DNA of 64,000 nucleotides from Verrucomicrobiia bacterium (GCA_030425485.1 JAUIAM010000007.1:62001-126000); one strand, 5' to 3'; numbered from the stretch's first letter, positions 52,348 through 64,000 are shown. Made by a program: numbers and translations. The notes: a model not told the origin generated them from the letters alone.

Positions 52348-53231
52348 TCAAGCTGACCGCTGCAAGGCAAAGGTGTCCATCACGGCCTGTCGATAGACCT
52401 GGACCAGTTTTTCGTTAGCGCGGTGTTTCAGGCAGGCAAGCGAGAGGGGCTCTGTGGGTAAAAACCTTGCCAGATGGCAACGCGCTCCGGGTCGGCATGG
52501 CGCTGGTAGATCAGCTTATCAACCATGGCGAAAGCCAATTCCTGTTCCACGAGGCGGCAGGCCGTCTCGCTGCTATCGATCTTGTATTTCCAGTTCAGCT
52601 TGAGCTTTCGCCGATCGAACTCCTGCTTGACCAGATTGTGGTAGGAGCAATCCTCCGAGACAAAACTGCAGGGGCGTTGTTCGAGGACCGCCCAGCTCTC
52701 CGATTCAAGGTCACTCCAACTGCGCGGATAAATAATGACGGGGTTTGAGTGCGTAAGGGTGACTTTTTCAATGTCCGGCGCTCCGCGCTCACCCTCGATA
52801 TAGCCTACATCAATACTGCCATCCTGAAGCGCCTTGATGTTAGCCCCGGTATTTGAATGCATAAACTCGATTTGCAGCTTTGGGTAGCGCTGTAAAGAGG
52901 CGACGGCCTCATCGATTTTTAACTCCAGCCCATCGTTTATGATGCCTACGCGAAGGATGCCGCTGACCTCGTCGCGCAGCTCGGAGACAAGGCTTTGGGT
53001 CTTCTGTGTTTCGGCCAGAATGACGGATGCCCGCTCCAGCACGCGCTCCCCCTCAGGTGTGAGCAGCATGCCCCGGCGTGTGCGCTCAAACAGCTCAAAG
53101 CCGAACTCCTCTTCGAGTGCTTTTATGTGCCCACTCAGGGTTGGCTGGCTGACGAACAGTCGCTCGGCTGCGGGCCGCAGGCTGCCTTCTTCCGCCAGTA
53201 TGGCAAACGACTTTAGCTGGTATAACTCCAT
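52348..53231 (-). pseudogene. LysR-family transcriptional regulator with apparent frameshift near the 3' end
   Basis: The N-terminal part has a typical LysR winged HTH (MELYQLKSFAILAEEGSLRP, then ERLFVSQPTLSGHIKALEEE) and effector-binding domain (~90-260). The frame as read stops after 267 aa at 52428. The next frame continues with FLPTEPLSLACLKHRANEKL and VQVYRQAVMDTFALQRSA, a normal LysR C-terminus, to 52348. One extra T in the T5 run at 52460-52464 (A5 on the plus strand) would join both parts into 294 aa, the usual length. It may be a sequencing error, a recent mutation or a slippage site. The coordinates given are those of the repaired gene. Confidence 0.8.
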
Positions 53232-53520
53232 CAGTTTGTTTTTAGCGTAATGAGTTTTCCCCCAATGACAAGGCGGCGTTCACCGGGTCCGCATCCTTCG
53301 CTCAGGGTATCCGGGGTGGCCAGCCGTATGCTGGATAGGGTCAATTTGCGCTTGAGAATACTCGTGCGAGTAAGGGTTGGGAATTTCATGCCGACATCGT
53401 AGCATGGACCTTTGGGATCAAGGTGATGGATATTTTCGTAAGTGACTTCGGATTTCCCGAATGCCGGGCAGGGTGTGGTTCTCGCTTGACCCAAACCGTC
53501 TGCCCCCCAACAACTCGAAC

Positions 53521-54519
53521 ATGTTTGTCGATGAAGTGACGATACGCCTGAAGGCAGGCGACGGCGGGGACGGGTGCATGAGCTTCCGCCGGGTAGCGCA
53601 TAACCCAAAGGGTGGCCCCGATGGTGGCAACGGTGGCCGCGGCGGGGACGTGATCCTCGTCTGCGATCCGAACACGGCTGACTTTACCGACTATAAGTTT
53701 AAGCCGCATGCCACTGCTCCTAATGGCGTGCCCGGGAAGGGCTCGGACAAGGACGGGGCCAACGGCAAGTCAATCAAGCTCAAGATGCCGCCGGGAACGG
53801 TGATCTTTGACACCGAGACGGGCCGTCAAGTGCTCGAGCTGGTTGAAATTGGCAAGGAGTATGTCCTGCTCCAGGGCGGCAAGGGTGGCATGGGCAACAC
53901 GACCTTTAAGTCCTCCACCAATCAGGCCCCGCGCAAGTACACCCCCGGCAAGCCCGGCGAGGAGGGGACCTATAAGCTGATCCTGAAAACCATCGCCGAC
54001 GTCGGGCTGGTCGGCTTTCCCAATGCGGGCAAGTCGAGCCTCATTGGCCTCCTGACCGAGGCTGCGCCCCGCACGGCGAGCTATCCCTTTACCACGCTCC
54101 AGCCCACGGTGGGTGTGGTACATTACCCGGACACGTACGAACGCCTCACCTTGGCCGACATCCCCGGTCTGATTGAGGGCGCGCATGAGAATCGTGGTCT
54201 CGGGCACCGCTTTCTCCGCCACATCGAACGTTGCCGCCTGCTGTTGGTCATGATCGACATGGCGGGGACCGATGGCCGCAGCCCGCTCGAAGATTACCAG
54301 AAGCTCATGGATGAACTGCGTCTCTACGATGAATCGATCATGGAAAAACCCCGCATCATCGTAGCCAACAAAATGGACGAAGAGAGCGCCCAGAAGAATA
54401 TTAAGACCTTCCGTAAAAAGGTGAAACACCCCGTGCTTGAGCTCTCCTGCTTAAGCGAAGTCGGTCTGCTACGCCTCAAGGAAACGCTCTACGAAAAAAT
54501 CGTACAGGGACGAGACTAG
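53521..54519 (+). CDS. obgE: GTPase Obg
   Basis: A 332-aa ribosome-associated GTPase involved in 50S maturation and stress response. Domains: glycine-rich Obg domain (~1-160, FVDEVTIRLKAGDGGDG, GGPDGGNGGRGG), then the G domain with P-loop GFPNAGKS (165-172), switch/G3 DIPGLIEGAHENRGLG and G4 NKMD. The C-terminal extension seen in some species is absent. The ATG at 53521 gives the canonical start. Its 3' end meets the convergent lpxI gene. Confidence 0.97.
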   Translation: MFVDEVTIRLKAGDGGDGCMSFRRVAHNPKGGPDGGNGGRGGDVILVCDPNTADFTDYKFKPHATAPNGVPGKGSDKDGANGKSIKLKMPPGTVIFDTETGRQVLELVEIGKEYVLLQGGKGGMGNTTFKSSTNQAPRKYTPGKPGEEGTYKLILKTIADVGLVGFPNAGKSSLIGLLTEAAPRTASYPFTTLQPTVGVVHYPDTYERLTLADIPGLIEGAHENRGLGHRFLRHIERCRLLLVMIDMAGTDGRSPLEDYQKLMDELRLYDESIMEKPRIIVANKMDEESAQKNIKTFRKKVKHPVLELSCLSEVGLLRLKETLYEKIVQGRD

Positions 54520-55364
54520 GCGCGATAACCGACGATCTGGATTTTTAGCTGGGCCGCACGTGCCAACACCTCAGACTTGTCCAGAACGATGGTGTTCTCA
54601 GCTTCGATGGCCGCATGGCGGATGCCCGCCCGGTGCATCGACTCCAGTGTCTTGAGACCAAAGACGGGCACGTCGAAGCGGTAGTCCTGCCCGGGCTTGA
54701 CCGTTTTGACAAAGAGCGGGTCGCGCGCTTCGAAGGTACCTGCGCGCGCGAGCATGGCGTCCGTTCCCTCAAAGCCTTCGACGGCCAAGACAGTGCCACG
54801 GCTCACCACGACACCCTGGCCAATGTCCAGCCGGGCGACTTCCTTTGCGATCCTGGTTCCGTGGGCGAGCACGTCGGGATCGACTTTGCATTTGCCGCCA
54901 GTCATGACGCCTTCCTCGGCCAGTTGGTCATCTAAAAAGGCACGTGCATCCAACTGCTCGACGCCGATTTTGGCAATCTCCCTCGCCAGCGCACCGAAGA
55001 TCGATTCGGCATTGCGCTCCTTAAGTGAAGCGAGGATGGCCACGGCTTTGAGGTCCGGGTGCAGTCCTTTAAAGAGGCGTCGCGGTGTGATTTGCCCGGC
55101 CATAATCGCATAGCGGGCATCGAGTTTCTTAAGGGCGCGGAGCATGTGGCCAACCTGACCGACTTTAATCAAGGCGCGATCGCTATCAGCAAAGCTGTCG
55201 ATGAGGTCCGTCTCGGTCTCTCCGTGAAAGGCAATCAGGCGCAGGGGGATGCCTGCGGCTCGGGCTTTTTCCGCCAGCACGATGGGGTAGCGGGCCTTGC
55301 CCGCAATGATGGCCAACGGGGCACCGGTTTGGAAGGGCTCAGGCAGGAAACGTGAGTGCGACAT
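54516..55364 (-). CDS. lpxI: UDP-2,3-diacylglucosamine pyrophosphatase LpxI
   Basis: A 282-aa member of the LpxI (DUF1009) family, which cleaves UDP-2,3-diacylglucosamine to lipid X in lipid A synthesis, replacing LpxH in many bacteria. Motifs typical of the family: LAIIAGKARYPIVLAEKARA, YAIMAGQITPRRLF, DIGQGVVVSRGTVLAVEGFEGTDAMLAR, and FVKTVKPGQDYRFDVP. It is on the minus strand behind the FecR-like gene, with 2 bp between. Its presence supports an LPS-bearing outer membrane. Confidence 0.93.
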   Translation of the reverse strand: MSHSRFLPEPFQTGAPLAIIAGKARYPIVLAEKARAAGIPLRLIAFHGETETDLIDSFADSDRALIKVGQVGHMLRALKKLDARYAIMAGQITPRRLFKGLHPDLKAVAILASLKERNAESIFGALAREIAKIGVEQLDARAFLDDQLAEEGVMTGGKCKVDPDVLAHGTRIAKEVARLDIGQGVVVSRGTVLAVEGFEGTDAMLARAGTFEARDPLFVKTVKPGQDYRFDVPVFGLKTLESMHRAGIRHAAIEAENTIVLDKSEVLARAAQLKIQIVGYRA

Positions 55365-55366
55365 AA

Positions 55367-56133
55367 CTAGCGCCCGATATAGTGGTCGTCCTTACCGGGG
55401 GTGCGTATTTGCTCTGGAGTCAACAGGACGACAGCTTCCCAAGTGCTTTCCCGTGCAGGGCTGAGCAGGACCATCGTGCGCATACGCCGTGTCATGGTGA
55501 GCGCGTCCTCGATCTCACGCTGAACGCTCGGAGAAATCTCGCTGGCAATCTGGTTGGATACGCTTAGTCGGGCTGCGTCCAGGTCGAGTTGCTGACCACT
55601 TTGCAGGGTCATCTTTTGTCCCGCCCGATTGGTAAAGTATAAAGTGCCTTCCAGCAACTGGAGTTCGGGTGGAATAGCCGCGAGGTTGATATTCAACTGG
55701 CTGACCTGGCCCTTAAGGGTTCCGCTTGGAAGCGTCAGGGTAAAGGTAGAAGTCGGCCATGGCTCAACCTGAGAGAAAAGGGCGCGGCCACTCTCCAGGC
55801 TCAGGGTGAGATCGGAGCGCGAGTTCTCTGTCTCGTACTCGGATTTGAGCTTCGGGTCGGGCAGTTGCTGGTCAAAGCTTTCAAAGACGAGGGCTGAGTT
55901 TTCCTGGAGATAAATGCCCATGCCGTTGGAGAGTACGAGCACGGCGGTATCGTTGCGGCCAGTGGTGAAGCGCTTGCCGACGGGGTCGATGACCTCGTGC
56001 TTGCCCACGGCACTGCCATCAGCCCGGAGTGTCCCGATGATGCTTTTGGTAAAAACAGCACCGTTCTGCGCGCTCTGGGCGAGCAGGGCTGCCGCGCAGC
56101 CGAGGTAGAGGAGGCAGGTTGTTCCCAGGCGGA

Positions 56134-56137
<4 letters not shown>
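55367..56137 (-). CDS. FecR-domain-like secreted protein
   Basis: A 256-aa protein with a signal peptide (~1-20, [20 protein letters not shown]) and a beta-rich body resembling a FecR domain: [23 protein letters not shown] followed by [16 protein letters not shown]. No membrane anchor after the signal. It starts four bases inside the end of leuS and ends just before lpxI, so the three genes are one minus-strand unit. Function unknown. Confidence 0.7.
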
Positions 56138-58809
<2,672 letters not shown>

Positions 58810-58911
58810 TTTGTAAAAAGGCGAGAAATAGCCGCTCAAGGCCCAAGGGGTCAAGCGTTTGTCTGTTTGGCGTGGACTTCCCTGCGCGGCGCTGCCTTGC
58901 TGTTGGCTCCG

Positions 58912-60288
58912 ATGTTGAAGACGCTTTCCCTATTCACCCTCGTTGTTGCACTCTCGTTCTCGCTGGCCGAAGCCAAGCCCGGCGGCTCCCGCCTGAGCGC
59001 CAGCGCAGAAAGCCTGGAGGACATTGACGAGGGGTTTCAGGAGCTGCTGGACTCGGTGGTGCGCCTCGACGTGTGGGAGACGACCTTTGATAAGGGGGCC
59101 AAGCGTACGCGGCACGGGGTTGGCTCCGGAGTCATTATGACCGATGAGGGGCACATCCTGACCAACGCCCACGTGGTCAACCCCTACGCCGAGCGCATCA
59201 TGGTCACGCTGAACAACCTCGAACGCGTGGACGCCGAGTTGGTCGGCTGGGACCACTGGACGGACCTAGCGGTGGTTAAACTCGACGCAGGTGAGCTTTC
59301 GCGCAAGGGGCTGGGTTTTACGCATGCGGCCTTTGGGGATTCCGAGGACCTGATCCCCGGCCAGACGGTTTACGCCGTAGGCACGCCAAACGGCCTCAGC
59401 CGCACCGTCACCCGCGGCATCATCTCGAATACCGAGCGCTACTTTGAAGGCTCGCGCGTGGGGCGGGGGTACGAGACGGGTAATTTCAACACCTGGTTGC
59501 AGACCGACGCCGCGATCAACCCGGGTAACAGTGGTGGTCCGCTCGTTTTGCCCAACGGCAAAGTCATCGGGATTAACACCCGCGGCTATCTCGGGGCGGA
59601 AAACCTCGGTTTTGCCGTTCCGGCGGACATTGCCCGCGAGGTGCTGGCGGGTCTCCTTAAGGATGAGAGCATTACCCGCAGCTACCTTGGCCTGCGCCTT
59701 GGTCCCTTGCAGGACCTGGAGAACTTTTACGAACTCGACTCGAACATCGGCGTGCTCGTGCAGAGCGTCGATCCGGGCTCACCGGCGGAAGAAGCAGGCA
59801 TGCGCCCCGGCGATATCCTGCTGTCTATTGACGGGCAGGAGGTGGATGGCCGTTTCCCGGAGCAGCTCCCGGCTATTCAGAACCTGATCGCCTCGCAGTC
59901 GGTTGGCTCGACGGTTGACCTGCGGGTCAAGCGCGGTTTCCAGACCATGCAACTTCCGCTCGTCACAGAAAAGCTGGAGAGCAGGATCGGGCAGGAAACC
60001 GCCTTCGAAGCCTGGGGTCTCGGGGTGCAGAAAATCAGCCGTTCCACCGCGCGCGAGGGCAACCTCGAAAATGCTGACGGGGTAGTGGTCGTCGGGGTAC
60101 AGCCTGCCTTCCCCGCCTACGAGGCAGGCATCCGTCGGGGGGATATTATTACCAAGGTCAACCGCCAGTCGCTGACCTCGCTGGAGACGCTGGAGTCGAT
60201 TTATTCCGCCTACGAGGCTGAACCCGAAAAGGTGCTCATGGAGGTAAACCGGAACCATCAGGTGGTGTTTATCGTGGTCAAGCCTTAG
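58912..60288 (+). CDS. HtrA/Deg-type serine protease with PDZ domains
   Basis: A 458-aa periplasmic protease. Signal peptide ~1-21. Trypsin-like domain with complete triad: His87 (ILTNAHVV), Asp118 (WTDLAVVKL) and Ser207 ([10 protein letters not shown]). Two PDZ domains follow (~240-340 and ~360-455), including the ligand-site-like [20 protein letters not shown]. HtrA proteases degrade misfolded envelope proteins. A second, triad-lacking relative is encoded 178 bp downstream on the same strand. The ATG at 58912 is selected because it gives the signal peptide. Confidence 0.94.
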   Translation: MLKTLSLFTLVVALSFSLAEAKPGGSRLSASAESLEDIDEGFQELLDSVVRLDVWETTFDKGAKRTRHGVGSGVIMTDEGHILTNAHVVNPYAERIMVTLNNLERVDAELVGWDHWTDLAVVKLDAGELSRKGLGFTHAAFGDSEDLIPGQTVYAVGTPNGLSRTVTRGIISNTERYFEGSRVGRGYETGNFNTWLQTDAAINPGNSGGPLVLPNGKVIGINTRGYLGAENLGFAVPADIAREVLAGLLKDESITRSYLGLRLGPLQDLENFYELDSNIGVLVQSVDPGSPAEEAGMRPGDILLSIDGQEVDGRFPEQLPAIQNLIASQSVGSTVDLRVKRGFQTMQLPLVTEKLESRIGQETAFEAWGLGVQKISRSTAREGNLENADGVVVVGVQPAFPAYEAGIRRGDIITKVNRQSLTSLETLESIYSAYEAEPEKVLMEVNRNHQVVFIVVKP

Positions 60289-60465
60289 GCGGAAGCGGGG
60301 CTCGCTCCACCGCATTGAGAATGATGTTCCTGTGGTGCATAATGCGCCTTCTCCAAAACTGTCCAGCAAGCGCTGTATAAAGGGTGATCCGAAGGATCAC
60401 GGGTGAAGGGCTTCGCTCTTCTTTTCGCATTGAAAGACCCGGCAGGGTGGGCTTGACTGCACGCA

Positions 60466-61866
60466 ATGCCAAGCAAGTCCCTCTTTACCTTCGGGCAGGT
60501 CGCTGCGGCCTGCCTTTTTGCCTTCCTTACCCCGCAAGCCGCTGCCGAGCCTGACTACGAGGCTATGTTTGATGAGCGCTTGAAGAGCGTGGTCGTGGTC
60601 GAGCTGTTCGTGCAGCGGCAAATCGATCGCGAGCCGGTGTCCGCCACCGGAGCGGTTATCGACGAGGAAGGCCGCATCATCCTGATCGATAGCGCGTTGC
60701 CTTCGTGGTTTCCGCCCGAGTGGTTCAAGGACATTCGCGTGCGTCCGCCAGGGGAGGACGTCGAGGGCGTACCGGCCACTTATCTCGGACAGGACTTTTT
60801 GACCGGGTTCCACTTTGTGCAGATGGACGAAGGCGCGGAGAACTATACGCCGGTCACTCACTGGGGGCAAGCGGAGCTCAAGCGCGGCCAGTTTCTTTGG
60901 GGGATTGCTGTGATGGATAAGCAGTGGCACTTTGCGCCCTATTACTTGAGCGGTCGCCTCGCCGCGATCGAGAAAATTCCGTGGGATATCGGTTTCACTA
61001 CTACCCCGGCAACCAGTCCCGGATCGCTGGTGTTTGACGAGCAAGGGCGCGTTGCGGGCTGGGGTGGTCGCATCACCATTGAGGAAAAAATCCTCGTGGC
61101 TGAGGACGGGCGTCAGCTCCCCATCGGTCTGAAGGACACCCGGGACACGGCGGCATTTCTGGCGGTGGATACCTTCATGGAGCAGATTCAGCGTATCCCT
61201 ACCGAGCCGATCGGCGACCCGCGCCCCTATCTCGGTACCAGCGGCCTGCAACCTGTGACCCGCGAAGTGGCTCAATTTCTCGGTTTGGAGAACCAGGGAG
61301 CGGTGGTCGTGAGTGACATCATCGAGGCCAGCCCGGCGGACAAGGCAGGGCTCAAGAGCAAGGACATCATTGTCAAACTCGACGGCGAACCACTGCCCAA
61401 GCGGCGTCCGGACTTCATCGTTACGCGACACTTTGACAACGAAATCAGCCGGCACGCCATCGGCGACACCATTACGCTGACTGTTATCCGGGGCGACGAG
61501 GAGCAGGACATCAGCATCACGCTCGACAAGCAGCCCAAGGTACTCAAGGAGGCCCTGCGCGCCTACTACGACGAGCTCGGGCTGGGTATCCGCGAGTTTA
61601 TCCTCTTGGACGGTGTGGCCCGCCGCGAGCTGCGAGTTGACGTTGGCGGCGTCGTGGTGGACTTTATCAAGCCCAACAGCAAGGCCAACACCGCCAAGCT
61701 CGAGCCCGGAGACTGGATCAAGGAGATCGATGGCACCAAGATTAACAGTTTTGCCCAGGCGGAGCAGATTTTTGATGGTGTCGCCAGCGATACGGGAAAA
61801 GCCGAGCTCGTACTGCTGGTCGAGCGCAACAACGAAACCAAGGTCCTTCGGGTAAAGCTGAAGTAA
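60466..61866 (+). CDS. HtrA-like pseudo-protease with two PDZ domains
   Basis: A 466-aa secreted protein (signal peptide ~1-27, ending QAAA). The domain layout mirrors the upstream HtrA gene: trypsin-like domain then PDZ domains (LEASPADKAGLKSKDIIVKL; KANTAKLEPGDWIKEIDG). The catalytic positions are altered: ILIDSALP replaces the His motif ILTNAHVV, the Asp motif is absent, and SPGSLV stands where SGGPLV is expected, leaving only a serine (Ser184). It is probably inactive and may regulate or dock substrate for the neighbouring protease. Its start follows an intergenic gap of 177 bp. Confidence 0.8.
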   Translation: MPSKSLFTFGQVAAACLFAFLTPQAAAEPDYEAMFDERLKSVVVVELFVQRQIDREPVSATGAVIDEEGRIILIDSALPSWFPPEWFKDIRVRPPGEDVEGVPATYLGQDFLTGFHFVQMDEGAENYTPVTHWGQAELKRGQFLWGIAVMDKQWHFAPYYLSGRLAAIEKIPWDIGFTTTPATSPGSLVFDEQGRVAGWGGRITIEEKILVAEDGRQLPIGLKDTRDTAAFLAVDTFMEQIQRIPTEPIGDPRPYLGTSGLQPVTREVAQFLGLENQGAVVVSDIIEASPADKAGLKSKDIIVKLDGEPLPKRRPDFIVTRHFDNEISRHAIGDTITLTVIRGDEEQDISITLDKQPKVLKEALRAYYDELGLGIREFILLDGVARRELRVDVGGVVVDFIKPNSKANTAKLEPGDWIKEIDGTKINSFAQAEQIFDGVASDTGKAELVLLVERNNETKVLRVKLK

Positions 61867-62003
61867 GTGACCGCACGGCACATTTCGTTTTTCAAAACAG
61901 ACACACAGGACAAACCATTCAATCGGCGTAGCGACCATGAGGAGCACAAGGGCGAGGCCCATATTGCTGCTCCAGCCGGAGTCGGGTTAAGCGCCGCGAG
62001 TTT

Positions 62004-62594
62004 ATGTTTACAGGAATCGTAGAAGAAACGGGTGAAGTTGTCACCTTTACGGAAACTGCCGAAGCCTACAGGCTGGTGCTGCGGGCAAAGGTCGTCCAGA
62101 GCGACATGTCCATTGGCGACAGCCTGGCCTGCAACGGCTGCTGCCTGACCCTCGTGGCGGTCGACGGTGACTTGCTGAGCTTTGACCTGCTGGCCCAGAC
62201 GGTTAAGCTGACGTCCTTTGCCGAGCTCAAGCCCGGCAGCAAGATCAACCTTGAGCGTAGCCTGGCGGCCAATGCGCGTCTCGGTGGGCACTTCGTCCAG
62301 GGGCATATCGACGCGCCGGGCAAGATTCACACCCTCGAAGAGCGCGGCAAGGACGTTTACCTGCGGGTAAGCATCCCGGAGGGCACGGGCAAGTACCTCG
62401 CGCCCAAGGGCAGCATCGCCATTGATGGTATCTCGCTCACCGTGGCCGAATTGCACGAAGACGGTTTTGCTTGCTGGATCATCCCGCACACCCGCGAGGT
62501 CACAAATCTTTCCCAGAAAGCAGCCGGCAACACGGTCAACCTCGAGTTTGATATGCTGGCCAAGTACCTCGAACGCCTCATGGCCAAGGAGTAA
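62004..62594 (+). CDS. ribE: Riboflavin synthase alpha chain
   Basis: A 196-aa enzyme that dismutates 6,7-dimethyl-8-ribityllumazine to riboflavin. Two lumazine-binding repeats: the first starts MFTGIVEETGEVVTF and contains DSLACNGCCLTLVA, the second has GHFVQGHIDAPGKI and GISLTVAEL. Full length. No other rib genes or FMN riboswitch are adjacent. Confidence 0.95.
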   Translation: MFTGIVEETGEVVTFTETAEAYRLVLRAKVVQSDMSIGDSLACNGCCLTLVAVDGDLLSFDLLAQTVKLTSFAELKPGSKINLERSLAANARLGGHFVQGHIDAPGKIHTLEERGKDVYLRVSIPEGTGKYLAPKGSIAIDGISLTVAELHEDGFACWIIPHTREVTNLSQKAAGNTVNLEFDMLAKYLERLMAKE

Positions 62595-62682
62595 CCCTCC
62601 TAACCGCCGCTCGCTACATGCTCCGTGATTTTACATGGATTTGCTTTGCGTATTTGCACCTTGGCGTGAGTAAATCCTGTCC

Positions 62683-63687
62683 GTGAAAGCCAAACTGCTA
62701 GCTGTGGTCGATGAGCTGAAACGCCTCCGTGAGGACGGCGTGGACAGTGTGGTCTTGCCTGAGCGGACACTGCAGTCGCTGCGCGAGTCGGTGGCCAAGC
62801 AGCAGGAGCAGGGTGGCGCTGAAAGTACGGCTGCGAACGTGGCTGATTCAGCCCCTGTGGCACAGCCACAAGCACCAGAGAGGTCTGCCTTTTCTGAGCC
62901 AAAGCCAGCCAACACTGACGGCGTTTCCGCGGACGTCTTTGCCCAAATGTCCGATGCGCCCGCGGCGGACAAGCCCAAGGCAAAACCTGCCGCCCGCACC
63001 GGCCACCCCGGCTTGCCGGACTTCGTAAAACCCATCCCCGCGCCGACGCCCTTCACGCTGCCCGGTGGCGACAAGCAGTCACGCTGGGACTGGCTCAAGG
63101 ATAAGGTGTTAGGCGACCCGGTTTGCAACGAGCATGTGGCCGAGGGGCAAAAGGTCGTCCTCGGCGTGGGCGATCTCGATGCGGACATTTTCTTCTGCGG
63201 CGAAGCACCCGGCAAGGACGAGGCCATTCAGGGCGAGCCCTTTGTCGGAAAAGCCGGAGAGTTGCTTAACAAAATCATCAGCGCGATGGGCCTCAAGCGT
63301 GAGCAGGTCTACATCGGCAATATCCTCAACTGGCGACCTGAGCACGACAAGCCCTTTGGCGACCGCAAGCCGGTCGAGGTCGAGATGGCCTACTGCCTGC
63401 CACACCTCAAGGCCCAGATCGAGATCGTCCAGCCCAAGGTCATTGTAGCCCTCGGCGCGACAGCGGTGGACGGGCTCTTTGGCTTCGGTGAGGGTAGGGG
63501 GATTACAAAAAAGCGCGGCCAGTGGCGTGAGTTTGCCGGTATCCCGACCATCCTCAGCTACCATCCGTCCTACGTCTTGCGTCAGCAGATCAACAAGGTG
63601 AAGCGCGAAATCTGGGAAGACATGCTCGCCGTGATGGAAAAAGTCGAACTCCCCGTCAGCGATAAGCAACGCGGCTTCTTTCAGTAG
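62683..63687 (+). CDS. Family-4-like uracil-DNA glycosylase
   Basis: A 334-aa protein starting at a GTG. Residues ~1-125 are low-complexity (Pro/Ala/Lys-rich). Residues ~140-320 form the UDG core: motif 1 GEAPGKDE (173-180), then EPFVGKAGELLN, and motif 2 SYHPSYV (292-298). The enzyme would remove uracil from DNA. Unlike typical family 4 enzymes it seems to lack the four Fe-S cysteines: Trp217 stands in NWRPE where a Cys is usual, and only Cys148, Cys172 and Cys238 are present in the core. Another DNA-glycosylase gene (tag) follows. Confidence 0.85.
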   Translation: MKAKLLAVVDELKRLREDGVDSVVLPERTLQSLRESVAKQQEQGGAESTAANVADSAPVAQPQAPERSAFSEPKPANTDGVSADVFAQMSDAPAADKPKAKPAARTGHPGLPDFVKPIPAPTPFTLPGGDKQSRWDWLKDKVLGDPVCNEHVAEGQKVVLGVGDLDADIFFCGEAPGKDEAIQGEPFVGKAGELLNKIISAMGLKREQVYIGNILNWRPEHDKPFGDRKPVEVEMAYCLPHLKAQIEIVQPKVIVALGATAVDGLFGFGEGRGITKKRGQWREFAGIPTILSYHPSYVLRQQINKVKREIWEDMLAVMEKVELPVSDKQRGFFQ

Positions 63688-63710
63688 TTCACACGTAGAA
63701 ATCTTTTGTT

Positions 63711-63850
63711 CTAGAGCCGTTTAAATAAAACCGTGGCTTGAGATGTCTCTATATTTGAACCACAGATGACACTGATGAAGACAGCTAGATGCGGAATAAT
63801 CTGTGTGCATCTGTGTAATCTGCGGACACAATATTGCTTAAAATGCTCTA
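63711..63850. repeat. 140-bp inverted-repeat element, family A copy 3
   Basis: Ends CTAGAGC and (inverted) TAGAGC, each followed by TTTAA. The inner 25-nt arms at 63760-63784 (CCACAGATGACACTGATG...) and 63801-63825 (CTGTGTGCATCTGTGTAATC...) are imperfect inverted copies. It matches copy 2 (40064) over nearly the whole length. It ends 13 bp before the tag start. Confidence 0.85.
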
Positions 63851-63863
63851 ATAATCATAACCC

Positions 63864-64000
63864 ATGAGCACTTATTGCGAAATTGCACCGGGGCACCCCC
63901 ACCACGGGCCGTACCATGATAACGAGTACGGCTTTCCCATTACAGATGACAACGCGCTCTTTGAGCGGCTGGTGTTGGAAATCAATCAGGCCGGGCTTTC
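63864..64000 (+). CDS. tag: DNA-3-methyladenine glycosylase I, partial (5' end only)
   Basis: The first 45 codons before the window edge read MSTYCEIAPG...YHDNEYGFPITDDNALFERL...NQAGLS. This matches the Tag N-terminus: zinc-ligand Cys, YHDxEWG-like motif (here EYG), DDxxLFExL and QAGLSW. Tag removes 3-methyladenine from alkylated DNA. The gene runs off the right edge. Confidence 0.88.
   Translation, partial: MSTYCEIAPGHPHHGPYHDNEYGFPITDDNALFERLVLEINQAGL

Noticed and set aside
60397-61962. A 521-codon open frame antisense to the HtrA-like pseudo-protease gene
   Set aside because: The plus-strand gene has a signal peptide and PDZ domains; the antisense frame has no recognisable domain and reflects high-GC codon structure.
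61867-62003. Small ORFs in the gap before ribE
   Set aside because: The only candidates are below 20 codons or antisense fragments without a start context.

Overview
The window looks like chromosome of a Verrucomicrobiota bacterium, most likely class Opitutae (Puniceicoccales/Coraliomargarita-like). This is an inference from gene content: several PEP-CTERM-type surface proteins with LamG or peptidase-like ectodomains, a pseudopilin-like protein beside LacI/AraC regulators and a secreted glycosidase, many enzymes of Gram-negative envelope synthesis (LpxI, Psd, an OlsF-like acyltransferase), and sparse Shine-Dalgarno sites. No rRNA, phage, conjugation or CRISPR locus was seen. Three tRNA genes were found: Leu(CAG), Gln(CTG) and Leu(TAG).

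Region 1 (1-8.6 kb) is accessory carbohydrate biology: a pseudopilin-like protein, a LacI regulator, a secreted LamG + GH20-like glycosidase, an AraC regulator and two tandem paralogous LamG/PEP-CTERM proteins. Region 2 (8.7-16.3 kb) holds tRNA-Leu, a divergent module of an XRE-type regulator facing two small genes that run into aroC and a degenerate G3E/CobW-like NTPase, then an aldo/keto reductase, an OlsF-like acyltransferase fusion and an anchored protein with an unusual C-terminal signal. Region 3 (16.4-34.9 kb) holds a large MscK-like channel, tRNA-Gln, clpB, a VapBC pair, a GH16 glucanase with a PEP-CTERM cysteine-peptidase-like protein, a DUF2270 protein, psd, mscS, a CNB/CBS/DUF294 protein paired with a DnaQ-type exonuclease, tRNA-Leu, a HisN-like phosphatase, a second exonuclease, a lipoprotein and a formylglycine-generating enzyme.

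Region 4 (35-51 kb) is core translation and methyl metabolism: rpmI-rplT, pheS-pheT, gatC-gatA-gatB, then a DUF4139 protein, metK-ahcY and a nitroreductase. Region 5 (50.7-64 kb) holds a DUF3095 protein, a TfoX-like protein, a LysR regulator with an apparent frameshift, obg, lpxI, a FecR-like protein, leuS, an HtrA protease with a neighbouring pseudo-protease, ribE, a family-4-like uracil-DNA glycosylase and the start of tag (3-methyladenine DNA glycosylase I).

The most striking pattern is in the intergenic DNA. Several families of short inverted-repeat elements are dispersed here. Two 75-bp copies sit just upstream of pheS and pheT. A larger relative between gatA and gatB has 28-bp terminal inverted repeats (27/28 matching) that exactly enclose a gene for a GxxExxY-family PD-(D/E)XK nuclease-like protein. 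This suggests that the short repeats are non-autonomous derivatives of a nuclease-coding element, which has not been proved.
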